Positions 41,752 through 50,576 of a DNA stretch of 64,000 bases are shown here, one piece after another. The position numbers and the translations under genes were made by a program. Position 1 is the first letter of the stretch; every line of letters begins with the position of its first letter. Source of the DNA: Nocardiopsis gilva YIM 90087 (GTDB taxonomy: Bacteria > Actinomycetota > Actinomycetes > Streptosporangiales > Streptosporangiaceae); contig NZ_CP022753.1 of NCBI RefSeq assembly GCF_002263495.1, forward strand, positions 682,001 to 746,000, given 5' to 3'. A model generated the notes under the pieces. It was not told the origin of the DNA and did no database searches. It saw only the letters and a list, made by a program, of their open reading frames with translations.

Positions 41752-42867
41752 GTGTCGAACAACACCGCGCATGAGGAACCGGAGCTGGTCCAGCTCCTGA
41801 CCCCCGAGGGGGTGTTCACAGAGCACCCCGACTACCCGCTCGACATCGACCCCGAGGAACTGCGCGGGCTCTACCGCGACCTTGTTATGGTCCGCCGGGT
41901 CGACACGGAGGCGGTGGCGCTGCAACGCCAGGGCGAGCTCGGCCTGTGGGCCTCGCTTCTCGGCCAGGAAGCGGCGCAGATCGGTTCGGGGCGCGCGCTG
42001 CGCCCGGACGACATGGCCTTCCCCTCCTACCGCGAGCACGGCGTGGCGTGGTGCCGCGGCATCGAGCCCCGGGAACTGCTGGGCATGTTCCGCGGCGTGA
42101 CCAACGGCGGCTGGGACCCGGCCGAGCACGGCTTCCACCTGTACACGATCGTGATCGGCAGCCAGGCCCTGCACGCGACCGGCTACGCCATGGGCGTGCA
42201 GCGCGACGGGTCCGTCGGCGAGGACGGGGCCGCGGTCATCGCCTACTTCGGCGACGGGGCCACCAGCCAGGGCGACACCAACGAGGCGTTCAACTTCGCG
42301 GCGGTCAACCACGCGCCGGTCGTCTTCTTCTGCCAGAACAACCAGTGGGCCATCTCCGAGCCGCTGGAGCGCCAGTCCCGTGTCCCGCTGTACAAGCGCG
42401 CCGCCGGGTTCGGCTTCCCGGGCGTGCGCGTCGACGGCAACGACGTCCTCGCCTGCCTCGCGGTCACCCGCGCGGCGCTGAACAGCGCCCGCGAGGGCCA
42501 GGGGCCCACCCTCATCGAGGCCTTCACCTACCGCATGGGCGCGCACACCACCAACGACGACCCCAGCCGCTACCGCGTCTCCGCGGAGCTGGAGGAGTGG
42601 GAGCGCAAGGACCCGATCCAGCGGCTGCGCACCTACCTGGAGAAGGAGGGGATCGCCGACGAGGCGTTCTTCGCCGAGGTCGAGGCCGATGCCGACAAGC
42701 TCGGCGAGCGCGTGCGCCACGAGTGCAGGACCATGTCCGATCCCGACCCGCTGGACATCTTCAACGAGGTGTACGCGGAGCCGAACGTCCACATCGACCG
42801 CCAGCGCGCGGAGTTCGCCGACTATCTCGCCTCCTTCGAGGACAGCGGCGCGGAAGGAGGCCGGTGA
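41752..42867 (+). CDS. 2-oxoacid dehydrogenase E1 component, alpha subunit
   Basis: The 371-residue E1 alpha subunit binds thiamine diphosphate in pyruvate or branched-chain 2-oxoacid dehydrogenase. The ThDP motif is AYFGDGATSQGDTNEAFNFA to FFCQNN (near 164-198), and RMGAHTTNDDPSRYR is the phosphorylation-loop region of the family. GTG 41752 lies behind GAGGAGCGACAG. It is the first gene of a three-gene operon with E1 beta and E2. The sequence does not decide between pyruvate (Pdh) and branched-chain (Bkd) substrates, though the Bkd type is common in this arrangement. Confidence 0.9.
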   Translation: MSNNTAHEEPELVQLLTPEGVFTEHPDYPLDIDPEELRGLYRDLVMVRRVDTEAVALQRQGELGLWASLLGQEAAQIGSGRALRPDDMAFPSYREHGVAWCRGIEPRELLGMFRGVTNGGWDPAEHGFHLYTIVIGSQALHATGYAMGVQRDGSVGEDGAAVIAYFGDGATSQGDTNEAFNFAAVNHAPVVFFCQNNQWAISEPLERQSRVPLYKRAAGFGFPGVRVDGNDVLACLAVTRAALNSAREGQGPTLIEAFTYRMGAHTTNDDPSRYRVSAELEEWERKDPIQRLRTYLEKEGIADEAFFAEVEADADKLGERVRHECRTMSDPDPLDIFNEVYAEPNVHIDRQRAEFADYLASFEDSGAEGGR

Positions 42868-42871
42868 CCCT

Positions 42872-43852
42872 ATGAGCACGAAACTGACGATCGGCAAGGG
42901 CATCAACGCGGGGCTGCGGCGCGCGATGGAGGCCGACCCCAAGGTCCTCATCATGGGCGAGGACGTCGGCAAGCTCGGCGGCGTGTTCCGGGTGACCGAC
43001 GGCCTGCATAAGGACTTCGGCGCCGACCGGGTCATCGACACCCCCCTGGCCGAGTCGGGCATCATCGGCACGGCGATCGGCCTGGCACTGCGCGGCTACC
43101 GCCCGGTGTGCGAGATCCAGTTCGACGGCTTCTTCTTCCCGGCCACCAACCAGACCTTCACGCAGCTGGCCAAGATGCATCGCCGCGCGGCGGGCAAGGT
43201 GAAGCTGCCCGTCGTCATCCGCATCCCCTACGGCGGCGGCATCGGCGCGGTCGAGCACCACAGCGAGTCCCCCGAGGCGTACTTCGCGCACACCGCCGGG
43301 CTGCGCGTGATCACCGTGGCCAACGCCGTCGACTCCTACTGGATGATCCAGCAGGCCATCGCCTCCGACGACCCGGTGGTCTTCTTCGAGCCCAAGCGGC
43401 GCTACTACGAGAAGGCCGAAGTCGACACCGAGGCGCCGCTGCACACGGCCACCCCCATGGGCAGCGCGCGCATCGCCCGACCCGGCGCCGACGCCACCCT
43501 CCTCGCCTACGGACCCATGGTCAAGACGGCCCTGCAGGCCGCCGAAGCCGACACGGACCACTCGATCGAGGTGATCGACCTTCGCTCCCTCGCGCCCGTC
43601 GACTACGACACCGTCGTCGAGTCGGTGAAGCGCACCGGACGCCTCATCGTCACCCACGAGGCACCTCTCACCAGCGGTCTGGGCGCGGAGATCGCCGCCC
43701 GGGTCACCGAGGCGTGCTTCTACCACCTGGAGTCTCCGGTCATCCGGGTCGCGGCCTTCGACACCCCCTATCCGCAGTCCCGGCTGGAGGAGCACTACCT
43801 GCCCGACCTGGATCGGGTACTCGACGGTGTCGACCGCGCGTTCGCGTTCTAA
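42872..43852 (+). CDS. 2-oxoacid dehydrogenase E1 component, beta subunit
   Basis: The 326-residue beta subunit completes the alpha2-beta2 E1 enzyme. ALRRAMEADPKVLIMGEDVGKLGGVFRVT-type N-terminus (about 9-40), DTPLAESGIIGTAIGLA, EIQFDGFFFPATNQ and the C-terminal transketolase domain (IEVIDLRSLAPVDYDT, VTHEAPLTSGLG) are present. ATG 42872 lies 4 bp after the E1 alpha stop, behind GGAAGGAGG. It channels decarboxylated substrate to the lipoyl arm of the E2 encoded 9 bp downstream. Confidence 0.92.
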   Translation: MSTKLTIGKGINAGLRRAMEADPKVLIMGEDVGKLGGVFRVTDGLHKDFGADRVIDTPLAESGIIGTAIGLALRGYRPVCEIQFDGFFFPATNQTFTQLAKMHRRAAGKVKLPVVIRIPYGGGIGAVEHHSESPEAYFAHTAGLRVITVANAVDSYWMIQQAIASDDPVVFFEPKRRYYEKAEVDTEAPLHTATPMGSARIARPGADATLLAYGPMVKTALQAAEADTDHSIEVIDLRSLAPVDYDTVVESVKRTGRLIVTHEAPLTSGLGAEIAARVTEACFYHLESPVIRVAAFDTPYPQSRLEEHYLPDLDRVLDGVDRAFAF

Positions 43853-43861
43853 GGGAGCCAG

Positions 43862-45331
43862 GTGAGCATGGTTCAGCAAGGAGTTCAGGAGTTCCGCCTG
43901 CCCGATGTGGGTGAAGGGCTCGTCGACGCCGAGATCCTGCAGTGGTACGTGCAGCCCGGCGACGAGGTCAAGGTCAACCAGATGATCTGCGAGATCGAGA
44001 CCGCCAAGGCCGCCGTGGAGCTGCCCAGCCCGTTCGCCGGGACCGTCACCGAGCTGCTGGTGGAGGCCGGGGAGACCGTCGAGGTCGGCACCCCGATCAT
44101 CCGGGTGTCCGACGGGAGCGGCGGTGCCGCGCCGGAGGCTCCTGCGGCGGAGGAAGCCGTCGCGGCCCGCGCCGAGGAAGAAGAGAAGGGGGAGGAGGAG
44201 AAGGAGAAGCCGCTGGTCGGCTACGGCGAGAAGGCCGCGCCCACGCAGCGCCGTCGCCGCAAGCGTCCGCAGGGTGCGGCGGTTCCGGCAGCGGAGGCTC
44301 CCGCCGCCCCGCAGGCCCCGGCGACACCCGCCCCTGCGCAGGCGCCGCAAGCCGCGCCGTCGACGGAGCAGTCGGCCGCCCTCAACGGCGGTGCCACCCA
44401 CGTCCTGGCCAAACCGCCCGTGCGCAAGCTCGCCAAGGACCTCGGTGTGGACCTGCGTGCGGTCACGCCCACCGGGCCCGGCGGCCTGGTGACCCGCGAG
44501 GACGTGCACCGCCACAGCGAGGCGGCCGCCCCCGCACCGGCCCCGGCCGTTCCGGCCCCCGCCGAGGCGCCCGAGGCGGCCGAGGCGGCCGAGGCACCGG
44601 CGGCGTCCGTGAGCGGGGAGTTCGCGGCACGCGAGCAGCGCATCCCGATCAAGGGCGTGCGCAAGCGCACCGCCGCGGCGATGGTGAACAGCGCCTTCAC
44701 CGCCCCGCACGTCACCGAGTTCCTGCAGGTCGACGTCACCAAGACGATGAAGGCCGTGCGCAAGCTCCGGGAGCGCCGCGAGTTCGCCGACACCAAGGTC
44801 TCCCCGCTGCTGCTGGTGGCCCGCGCCCTGCTCACCGCCGTACGGCGGAACCCCGAGGTCAACGCCTCGTGGGACGAGCAGGCCCAGGAGATCGTGGTGA
44901 AGAACTACGTGAACCTGGGGGTCGCGGCGGCCACCGAGCGTGGCCTGGTCGTGCCCAACATCAAGGACGCGGGCACAAAGCCGCTGCCCGACCTCGCTCG
45001 CGAGCTGCAGCGGCTCACCGATACCGCCCGTGCGGGCAAGACCACTCCGGCCGACATGACCGGCGGCACCATCACCATCACCAACGTCGGCGTATTCGGC
45101 GTCGACGCGGGCACGCCCATCCTCAACCCGGGCGAGGCCGCGATCCTGGCGTTCGGTCAGATCCGCGACATGCCGTGGGTGCACAAGGGCAAGCTCAAGG
45201 TCCGCAAGGTGACGACGCTGTCGCTCTCCTTCGACCACCGCCTCGTCGACGGCGAACTGGGCTCGAAGGTCCTGCGCGACGTCGGCGCGGTCCTGGAGGA
45301 CCCGGAGACGGTCGCCCTGGCCTGGGGCTGA
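43862..45331 (+). CDS. 2-oxoacid dehydrogenase E2 component (dihydrolipoamide acyltransferase)
   Basis: The 489-residue E2 has one lipoyl domain with the lipoylated Lys in EIETAKAAVEL (near 49). A long Ala/Pro/Glu linker follows, then a peripheral-subunit-binding domain (VRKLAKDLGVDL to TREDVHRH, about 185-216). A second Ala/Pro linker leads to the catalytic core, with the active-site His in SFDHRLVDGE (near 458). Starts at GTG 43862 and ATG 43868 are both possible. No E3 (lipoamide dehydrogenase) gene is adjacent. The acyl group cannot be assigned from sequence alone. Confidence 0.93.
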   Translation: MSMVQQGVQEFRLPDVGEGLVDAEILQWYVQPGDEVKVNQMICEIETAKAAVELPSPFAGTVTELLVEAGETVEVGTPIIRVSDGSGGAAPEAPAAEEAVAARAEEEEKGEEEKEKPLVGYGEKAAPTQRRRRKRPQGAAVPAAEAPAAPQAPATPAPAQAPQAAPSTEQSAALNGGATHVLAKPPVRKLAKDLGVDLRAVTPTGPGGLVTREDVHRHSEAAAPAPAPAVPAPAEAPEAAEAAEAPAASVSGEFAAREQRIPIKGVRKRTAAAMVNSAFTAPHVTEFLQVDVTKTMKAVRKLRERREFADTKVSPLLLVARALLTAVRRNPEVNASWDEQAQEIVVKNYVNLGVAAATERGLVVPNIKDAGTKPLPDLARELQRLTDTARAGKTTPADMTGGTITITNVGVFGVDAGTPILNPGEAAILAFGQIRDMPWVHKGKLKVRKVTTLSLSFDHRLVDGELGSKVLRDVGAVLEDPETVALAWG

Positions 45332-45359
45332 CCGGCTCGCGCAAGGCAACGGACACGCT

Positions 45360-45396
45360 ACGGACCGGCCTCGGGGACGCCCCGAGGCCGATCCGT
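45360..45396 (+). terminator. Terminator hairpin after the E2 gene
   Basis: GGCCTCGGGG at 45367-45376 pairs with 45380-45389 around ACG, and ACGGA/TCCGT extends the stem beyond a 2-base mismatch. It lies 29 bp past the E2 stop. No T-run. The following 410 bp up to the next gene show no coding region. Confidence 0.7.
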
Positions 45397-45810
45397 GTCT
45401 CCACCAGTGCCTGTGGGAGCGGCGCACACGCGCGGGACACGCCGATCGGTGATGCGCCGCGGTGAACCGGCGGCACGTCCGATACGTGTCCTCGGCAGTG
45501 GGTCGCCCCTGTCGTCCACAGCATGTGGATGTGGATCTAGCGCGGGCGGGGGCGACCTCTTTCCCCTTCTCCACCCGCCACGCGGCCGTCTCCGAAGCGG
45601 CGCGATGGCTCCGGCCACGCGTGCTCTCCGGCCCCGATCGAGCAGGGGAAGGGCGGGCCGGAGATGCGGTGTGACGTTCGCACATGACCGCAGGCAGGGG
45701 AGCCGGCCCCGCGCAGGGTGCGGATCAATGACTCCGGGGGGATGCTCGCCGCCTGCCCGAGCCCCTAGATTCCCTGCCACCGATTCCCTTCCAGAAGGAG
45801 GCCAACAGCG

Positions 45811-46332
45811 GTGGCATGCAGCTCTCGTCACGCTTCCCTGCGCAGCGGTGTTCTCTGCACCGTTGTGTCCGTGGTGGCCATGCTTGGGATCGCCTGGGCG
45901 GCGTGGGACCTCCTGCCGGAGGTTGTCACGACCCGGGAGGCCACCGTGGACCGAACCGCGACGGAGGTGTCCCGGTGGGTTGTGGTCGGCGCTGTCCCGG
46001 CCGCTGCCGTTCTGTGCACCGTTCTGATGGTCGGCGCCCGTCCGTTCGACAGGTTCATCGTGCGGTTCCTGGGACGCCTCGGGCTTCCCGCGGGCGACGG
46101 CGATCGAGACCGTGTCCGGGACCTCAACGCGGTGCTGATCACGCTGGCGCTGTTCTTCTTCGTGACGCACTGCGTGATCATCGCGTACGAGGCGGGCGCG
46201 GAGTTCCCGGTGGTCCCTGTGGCCCTCGCCCTCGTCGGGGCCGTTGTAGCGACACTCGGGGTGCTCCTGCGCGACCGCCTTGTTCGCGACACCGTCGTGC
46301 TCGCGCGGGCGATCAGGAGGTCAGGCCGATGA
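45811..46332 (+). CDS. Four-helix membrane protein of unknown function
   Basis: The 173-residue protein has hydrophobic segments at about 12-32, 54-75, 106-125 and 131-151. A charged loop (RFLGRLGLPAGDGDRDRVRDLN) lies between helices 2 and 3. The pattern TATEVSRWVVVGAVPAAAV is not one I recognise. GTG 45811 lies behind AGAAGGAGG. Its 3' end overlaps the convergent CPBP protease gene by 12 bp. Confidence 0.68.
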   Translation: MACSSRHASLRSGVLCTVVSVVAMLGIAWAAWDLLPEVVTTREATVDRTATEVSRWVVVGAVPAAAVLCTVLMVGARPFDRFIVRFLGRLGLPAGDGDRDRVRDLNAVLITLALFFFVTHCVIIAYEAGAEFPVVPVALALVGAVVATLGVLLRDRLVRDTVVLARAIRRSGR

Positions 46333-47124
46333 CCCCGGGTGGGAGGCGGTCCGGCGACCACGCCGAAGACCCGCGATCCAGTGCACGACGGCAACCGCAC
46401 CGATGATGGTGATCGCCACGCTCACGCCGACGCGCAGCAGCACTGGGATGGGCGGGAAGTTGGCGAGGTTGTAGACCAGGTGGGCGGCCATGAACGGCCA
46501 CAGGAGGGAGACCTGGCGGTAGACGAGGAGGAACCCCGCCATCCAGACCAGGGTGAGTGCGAGCGCCTGGGGGCCGTAGTAGAGGTGGAAGGGCGTGCGC
46601 AGCACGACCAGCACCAGCAGCTGTGTCGGCCAGCTCCAGCCCAGACGGGTCATGATGGCCATGGGCAGGGCCAGAAGTAGCGGTTCCTCCACAACGCCGC
46701 CGTGCACTTCGGTGACGAACGCCCGCCACAGCTCTGTCGAGGGCGCGGGCGTCGGCCAGGCGGGGAAGAGGTAGAGCACTTCGAACCCGAGCTTCATCGC
46801 CAGGTAGGCGGCGCCGGCCGCGCCGATGGCGCGCCACAGGGAGTCACCGCGCAGCCCCAGCTCGGTGCCGGACAGATACAGCCAACGGTGGGCCAGCAGG
46901 AGTGCGGTGGGGGCGACGACGAAGCCGATCGCGAACGTGGCGAGGACCAGGGTGAGCGCCGCCGGAGCCGGGAGGTCGATCTCCATCGGGGCGCCGACCA
47001 GGATGCTGACGGCCACGGCGATGGAGAAGCCGAAGGAGAGCAGGTAGCCCACGATCGCCAGGGACCAGGCGCGGGCCGACCATCCGGGCCGGTCAGCGGT
47101 GGTCGCTGGAGGTCTGTCGGTCAT
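46321..47124 (-). CDS. CPBP family intramembrane metalloprotease
   Basis: The 267-residue protein has about eight membrane helices and the three CPBP/Abi motifs: EEPLLLALP (the Glu-Glu pair), TPFHLYYG (His) and WPFMAAHLVYNLANF (His to Asn). The family includes eukaryotic Rce1 and many bacterial proteins linked to prenyl-protein processing, immunity or regulated proteolysis. The first motif lacks the usual Arg. ATG 47124 is chosen. The open frame continues upstream without a credible ribosome site. The substrate is unknown. Confidence 0.82.
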   Translation of the reverse strand: MTDRPPATTADRPGWSARAWSLAIVGYLLSFGFSIAVAVSILVGAPMEIDLPAPAALTLVLATFAIGFVVAPTALLLAHRWLYLSGTELGLRGDSLWRAIGAAGAAYLAMKLGFEVLYLFPAWPTPAPSTELWRAFVTEVHGGVVEEPLLLALPMAIMTRLGWSWPTQLLVLVVLRTPFHLYYGPQALALTLVWMAGFLLVYRQVSLLWPFMAAHLVYNLANFPPIPVLLRVGVSVAITIIGAVAVVHWIAGLRRGRRTASHPGSSA

Positions 47125-47342
47125 CGGGCCAGCATAGGAACGCGGCAGTTGGCCGAATGGCGCCCATTGACCAAGGAGCCGCCATGTTCTCCTCAAAGAT
47201 CGGGCAGAACCCGTGTCCCCCGCGGGTGCGAAACTGAAAGACGAGTCGAACAGGTACCCCCGCGACGCCGATGCGACGTGGCATCGGGCTCGGGACGGAA
47301 CTCCGAGGAGCGGCAAAGAGAGACAAGAAGGAGGACGCCGCG

Positions 47343-48056
47343 ATGACCCTCACGCTGCGCTTCGCCGCGGAGCTCCGGTTCTTCCTCGCGCCTCGGCACC
47401 GTGCTGGCGTGGTCCGCCTTGACCACGACGACACCGCCAGCCTCGGCCACATCGTGCAGTCCCTGGGTGTCCCCCTGACGGAAGTCGGCACCCTCCGCAT
47501 TCGCGGCCGCGAGGTCGGCGCTGACCACCGCCCCCGTCCCGACGACCTCATCGACGTCGGGGTGCCCGCTCTCCCGCAGCCGCTCCCGGTGTGGCCCCCG
47601 CGCTTCGTGCTCGATGTGCACCTCGGGACCCTGGCCCGGCGTCTCCGCCTTGTCGGCGTCGATACCGCCTACCCCGACGACTTCGACGACGACACCCTGA
47701 TCGACCTCGCCAACGCCGAGCAGCGCGTCCTGCTCACCCGCGATCGCGGCCTGCTCTTCCGCCGCTGCCTGCGTATGGGAGCACATGTCCGCGCCCATGC
47801 CCCCGACGCGCAGCTCACCGAGATCCTGGAGCGCTTCAATCCACCGCTCCAACCATGGACCCGCTGCCTGGCCTGCAACGGTCGGCTCAACGGAGTCGCC
47901 AAGGCCGAAGTGACCGACGAACTGATGGCGGGCACGCGTGCCACGTACGACACCTTCTCCCGCTGCACGTCCTGCGGCCAGGTGTACTGGCCCGGTGCCC
48001 ACCACCAGCGGCTGCAGCGCATCGTCGAGCGCGCCCGGCGCGCCGTTGCCAGCTAG
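47343..48056 (+). CDS. Mut7-C RNase-domain protein with an N-terminal ubiquitin-like domain
   Basis: The 237-residue protein joins a ThiS/ubiquitin-like fold (about 1-80, ending in DLIDVGVPALPQP) to a Mut7-C domain, a PIN-type nuclease with a zinc ribbon. The acidic residues lie in FVLDVHLGTLARRLR, YPDDFDDDTLIDLANAE and LLTRDRGL. The ribbon cysteines are in CLACNG (near 177) and CTSCGQVYW (near 207). The family is thought to act on RNA, but its target is unknown. ATG 47343 follows AAGGAGG. Confidence 0.88.
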   Translation: MTLTLRFAAELRFFLAPRHRAGVVRLDHDDTASLGHIVQSLGVPLTEVGTLRIRGREVGADHRPRPDDLIDVGVPALPQPLPVWPPRFVLDVHLGTLARRLRLVGVDTAYPDDFDDDTLIDLANAEQRVLLTRDRGLLFRRCLRMGAHVRAHAPDAQLTEILERFNPPLQPWTRCLACNGRLNGVAKAEVTDELMAGTRATYDTFSRCTSCGQVYWPGAHHQRLQRIVERARRAVAS

Positions 48057-48239
48057 CGCGGAAATACATGGGTTCCCGTTCGCGAACCTCGCGGCACCCG
48101 ACCGTGCTCCCTTCGGAAGGCGCTGGCCGAGGTCGGTATACACACCAAATTTTCGCGTTCCGTAATCGCATGACGACCGTAAGCAGTATTGTTCAAGGGT
48201 CATCATGTCCTGCTGCTCTGCACCGGGAGGAATCCCCCC

Positions 48240-48458
48240 ATGAAGAACACGATGCTGCGAAGCGCGGTACTGGCTGTGGCCGCCGCAGGGGCCGCCCTCG
48301 TCGCTGTTCCCGCCGACGCGTCCCCTTTCCCTCACGGCGACATCATCCCCGTCACAACCAACGTCACCACCTGCGATACGTATCTCCCGGTGGTGTCCGT
48401 CCCTCTCATCAACCGGAGCGCAGAGGGCTGCGAGGGAGAGAATTGGGACGCTGACTAA
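48240..48458 (+). CDS. Small secreted peptide of unknown function
   Basis: The 72-residue precursor has a signal peptide (MKNTMLRSAVLAVAAAGAAL, likely cut after ADA near 27). The mature part of about 45 residues has two Cys, in TTCDTYLPV and EGCEGENWD, that may form one disulfide. The start is ATG 48240 behind GGGAGGAAT. Its gene lies alone between a Mut7-C gene and a terminator. It recalls small exported peptides of actinomycetes but matches no family I know. Confidence 0.68.
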   Translation: MKNTMLRSAVLAVAAAGAALVAVPADASPFPHGDIIPVTTNVTTCDTYLPVVSVPLINRSAEGCEGENWDAD

Positions 48459-48480
48459 CGCTTGGTCAGGCGGCGTGCTT

Positions 48481-48512
48481 CCCGCTCCCGCGAGCCGTCC
48501 TCCGGGAGCGGG
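48481..48512. terminator. Convergent terminator between the secreted peptide and lipoprotein genes
   Basis: CCCGCTCCCG at 48481-48490 pairs perfectly with CGGGAGCGGG at 48503-48512 around a 12-base loop. It starts 23 bp past the peptide stop and ends next to the stop of the leftward lipoprotein gene. Confidence 0.7.
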
Positions 48513-49580
48513 TCAGGTTGCCCAGCCCGCGACCAAGGGATAGCCGTCCATCGAGGCGTCGCGCGGCGCGGGGAAGTTGGCCGCCCGGCTCGGCTTTCCG
48601 CCCTTCAGGTCGACCCGGTACCAGGTCGAGTCGGTCTGCAGCAGCACCCCGTCGCGCTTGGGCGCGGGCGCGTACTGCACCACCACCCCGTCACTCGCGT
48701 CGAGCAGCTGAGTGGTCGTGTAGCCTTGGCCGGTGTCATCGAGGGTGACGAGCCGCGCCCCTCCTTCGCCGTCCGGCACGCCACTGCCCTGGTCGGCCGG
48801 GCCGACGACGATGTTGCCCTCGCCCCAGACGGGGGCGGAGTCCAGGCTCTGCCACTGCTGTCCGCCCGCCGCGAGTGTGGCGTTCATCAGGTGCGCGCCG
48901 TTCTTGCGGACGGTCAGCGAACTGCCGTCCTGGCCGGTCATCTGCGAGATCGGCACCTGTTCGCGGATGTGCACCGCACCATCGGGCGTCAGCTCCCAGG
49001 AGGCGGGCTTCCCACCCTCACCGAGGGGCAACTGCCCGGCCTGCTTCGGCGACGCGGTCGGGTCGTCCAGCGGGACCGACATCACCCGCGCGCTCTGCGG
49101 GTTCCCCGGCGTCCGAGCGGAGAACCAGATCCGGTCCCCCTGGATGCGCGGTTCACCCCACTCCTCCGAGGCCTGCGGGCTGATCGCCGTGACCGGCTCA
49201 TAGGCGGTCTGATCGGCATTGAGCCGGGCCAGCTGCACGTCTTTGGCGTCGGGCGCCGAGTAGACGAAGTACTGCCAGTCGTCCGAGAACATCGAGTACG
49301 CCGGAATCCCCGACACCATCGGATCCAGCGCGCGCTCCGGCAGTGTGACGGCCGCCTTTTCCTTCCCGCCGTCGGGATCGACGAACACGAGCGCCTGACT
49401 CTCCTCAGGATCGCCCCCCTCGTACCCGCGAAAGACCAGGGCCAGCCCGGTCAGCTTGGTCTCCTTCGCCGAGCCGTTCCCGCCGCCCCCGCCCGTCGTC
49501 CCGGCGGTCCCGCTACAGGCACTGGTGAGCAGCAACGCGACCGCAGCCGCAACCCCGACCAGCGCACGCGCGCGACGCAT
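48513..49580 (-). CDS. Lipoprotein with a predicted beta-propeller-like domain
   Basis: The 355-residue protein has a basic start MRRARALVG, a hydrophobic core and the lipobox LLTSAC (Cys near 22), then a Gly/Thr-rich spacer. The rest repeats strands such as FVYSAPDAKDVQLARLN, RIWFSARTPGN and VVVQYAPAPKRDGVLL. This looks like a TolB/WD-type beta-propeller of the sort found in surface sensors. The assignment is by pattern only. ATG 49580 follows GGAAAGGCGG. The function is unknown. Confidence 0.75.
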   Translation of the reverse strand: MRRARALVGVAAAVALLLTSACSGTAGTTGGGGGNGSAKETKLTGLALVFRGYEGGDPEESQALVFVDPDGGKEKAAVTLPERALDPMVSGIPAYSMFSDDWQYFVYSAPDAKDVQLARLNADQTAYEPVTAISPQASEEWGEPRIQGDRIWFSARTPGNPQSARVMSVPLDDPTASPKQAGQLPLGEGGKPASWELTPDGAVHIREQVPISQMTGQDGSSLTVRKNGAHLMNATLAAGGQQWQSLDSAPVWGEGNIVVGPADQGSGVPDGEGGARLVTLDDTGQGYTTTQLLDASDGVVVQYAPAPKRDGVLLQTDSTWYRVDLKGGKPSRAANFPAPRDASMDGYPLVAGWAT

Positions 49581-49708
49581 ACATCCGCCTTTCCGAACGA
49601 GGAACCTCAGAGCTCCGACCCTCGACACCCGAGGGAGGAGGAGACCAGCGGAGCCGCCACCTGGCAGCGCTCCGCCCCCAACGCCTCAATGAGACCAGAG
49701 AGTCCAGT

Positions 49709-49870
49709 ATGACCGTGCTCCCTGACAACCGACGAACTCGCCAGGAATCCGCCATGGCCGGTGACTCTCGACCAATCGACCACCGGCCGCTGTTCTGGGA
49801 GTCGACACCAGCTGAGGCCGTGGCCGCATCAGGCCACACCACGACGTGCGTGGTTGCGCGCACGACATGA
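49709..49870 (+). CDS. Possible small protein, coupled to the next frame
   Basis: A 53-codon frame opens with MTVLPDNRRTRQESA and ends in VVARTT. Its stop overlaps the ATG of the next small frame in ATGA form. The ribosome site is weak (AGAGAG). I recognise no family. It may be a real small protein or chance. Confidence 0.25.
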   Translation: MTVLPDNRRTRQESAMAGDSRPIDHRPLFWESTPAEAVAASGHTTTCVVARTT

Positions 49871-50061
49871 ATCACCGCCCTTCCAATGCGGCGTCATCGC
49901 TGACGCCCGGCGGGGTTGACAAAGGGTGGCGAACACTAATGCGCACAGCCATGCTGGAATGCTGGGCTTCGAGACTCCGAAAGCGAGCAGAACTCGAAGG
50001 CCGACGCGACTCCCCCGGCTGGAGAAAAATCCGCCAGCAGCTGATTGGCGCCGACGCGTGA
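49867..50061 (+). CDS. Possible small basic protein
   Basis: A 64-codon frame, starting in the previous stop, codes for a protein with a basic helical C-terminus (RLRKRAELEGRRDSPGWR and then KIRQQLIGADA). This helix looks protein-like and could be a remnant of a longer gene. A TTGACA lies inside it at 49917, so an internal promoter for a shorter version from ATG 49939 is possible. Confidence is low. Confidence 0.3.
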   Translation: MNHRPSNAASSLTPGGVDKGWRTLMRTAMLECWASRLRKRAELEGRRDSPGWRKIRQQLIGADA

Positions 50062-50576
50062 ATGGGTGAAGCGGTTTTCGTTGACTTCGTGAGTATGAGT
50101 CCGCTCTTCTCATGGCCGGATTCGGCCATGCCTCAGGTGGAGCTCGTCGGCCGCGTGTCGCTCGGGTGCTGAGTCCCCCGGCACGGGTCGCCGTGGGACT
50201 GGTGCTGGCCTCGGGATTCTGTGGTCGCGTCGCACGACTGTGGACGGGGTTCGCCTCTGTCTTGTCAGGTCAGGCGCGATTATTTTGCGTTTTTCCTGGT
50301 CAGTCGTATTCCTTTGATGGCGGCTGGGGTCGATTCTTGTGACCTGTTGCACATTTTCTTGTGCTGCGGGACGTTGAATGCTGGAGATGTCCAAAATTGT
50401 CGTGTAGTGTCACTTTCAATCGAAAGGTCGAAGTTTGCCGCGCGTCAAAGAATCCTCGTGCTGCCCTCGGGGGTTTCGTGCGGCCAGATGAATGCTGACT
50501 GGGAGCACAACGATTTCCCCCAACGTTCCTCGGGATCTGTTCAATTTGTATAACAGGATCCTCGGCCGGGTGCTCG
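50062..50576. other. AT-richer gene-free region with the MFS promoter
   Basis: This 515-bp stretch has many T-runs and clearly lower GC than the rest of the window, and none of its frames shows recognisable protein. At its right end TATAAC (50549-50554) is a good -10 for the MFS gene, 23 bp before the ATG. It may be decayed or foreign DNA. Confidence 0.45.

Noticed and set aside
42761-45685. Very long open frame antisense to the E1 beta and E2 genes (about 970 codons)
   Set aside because: The opposite strand encodes two clear enzymes. The antisense product is repetitive and family-less, as expected for a high-GC shadow.
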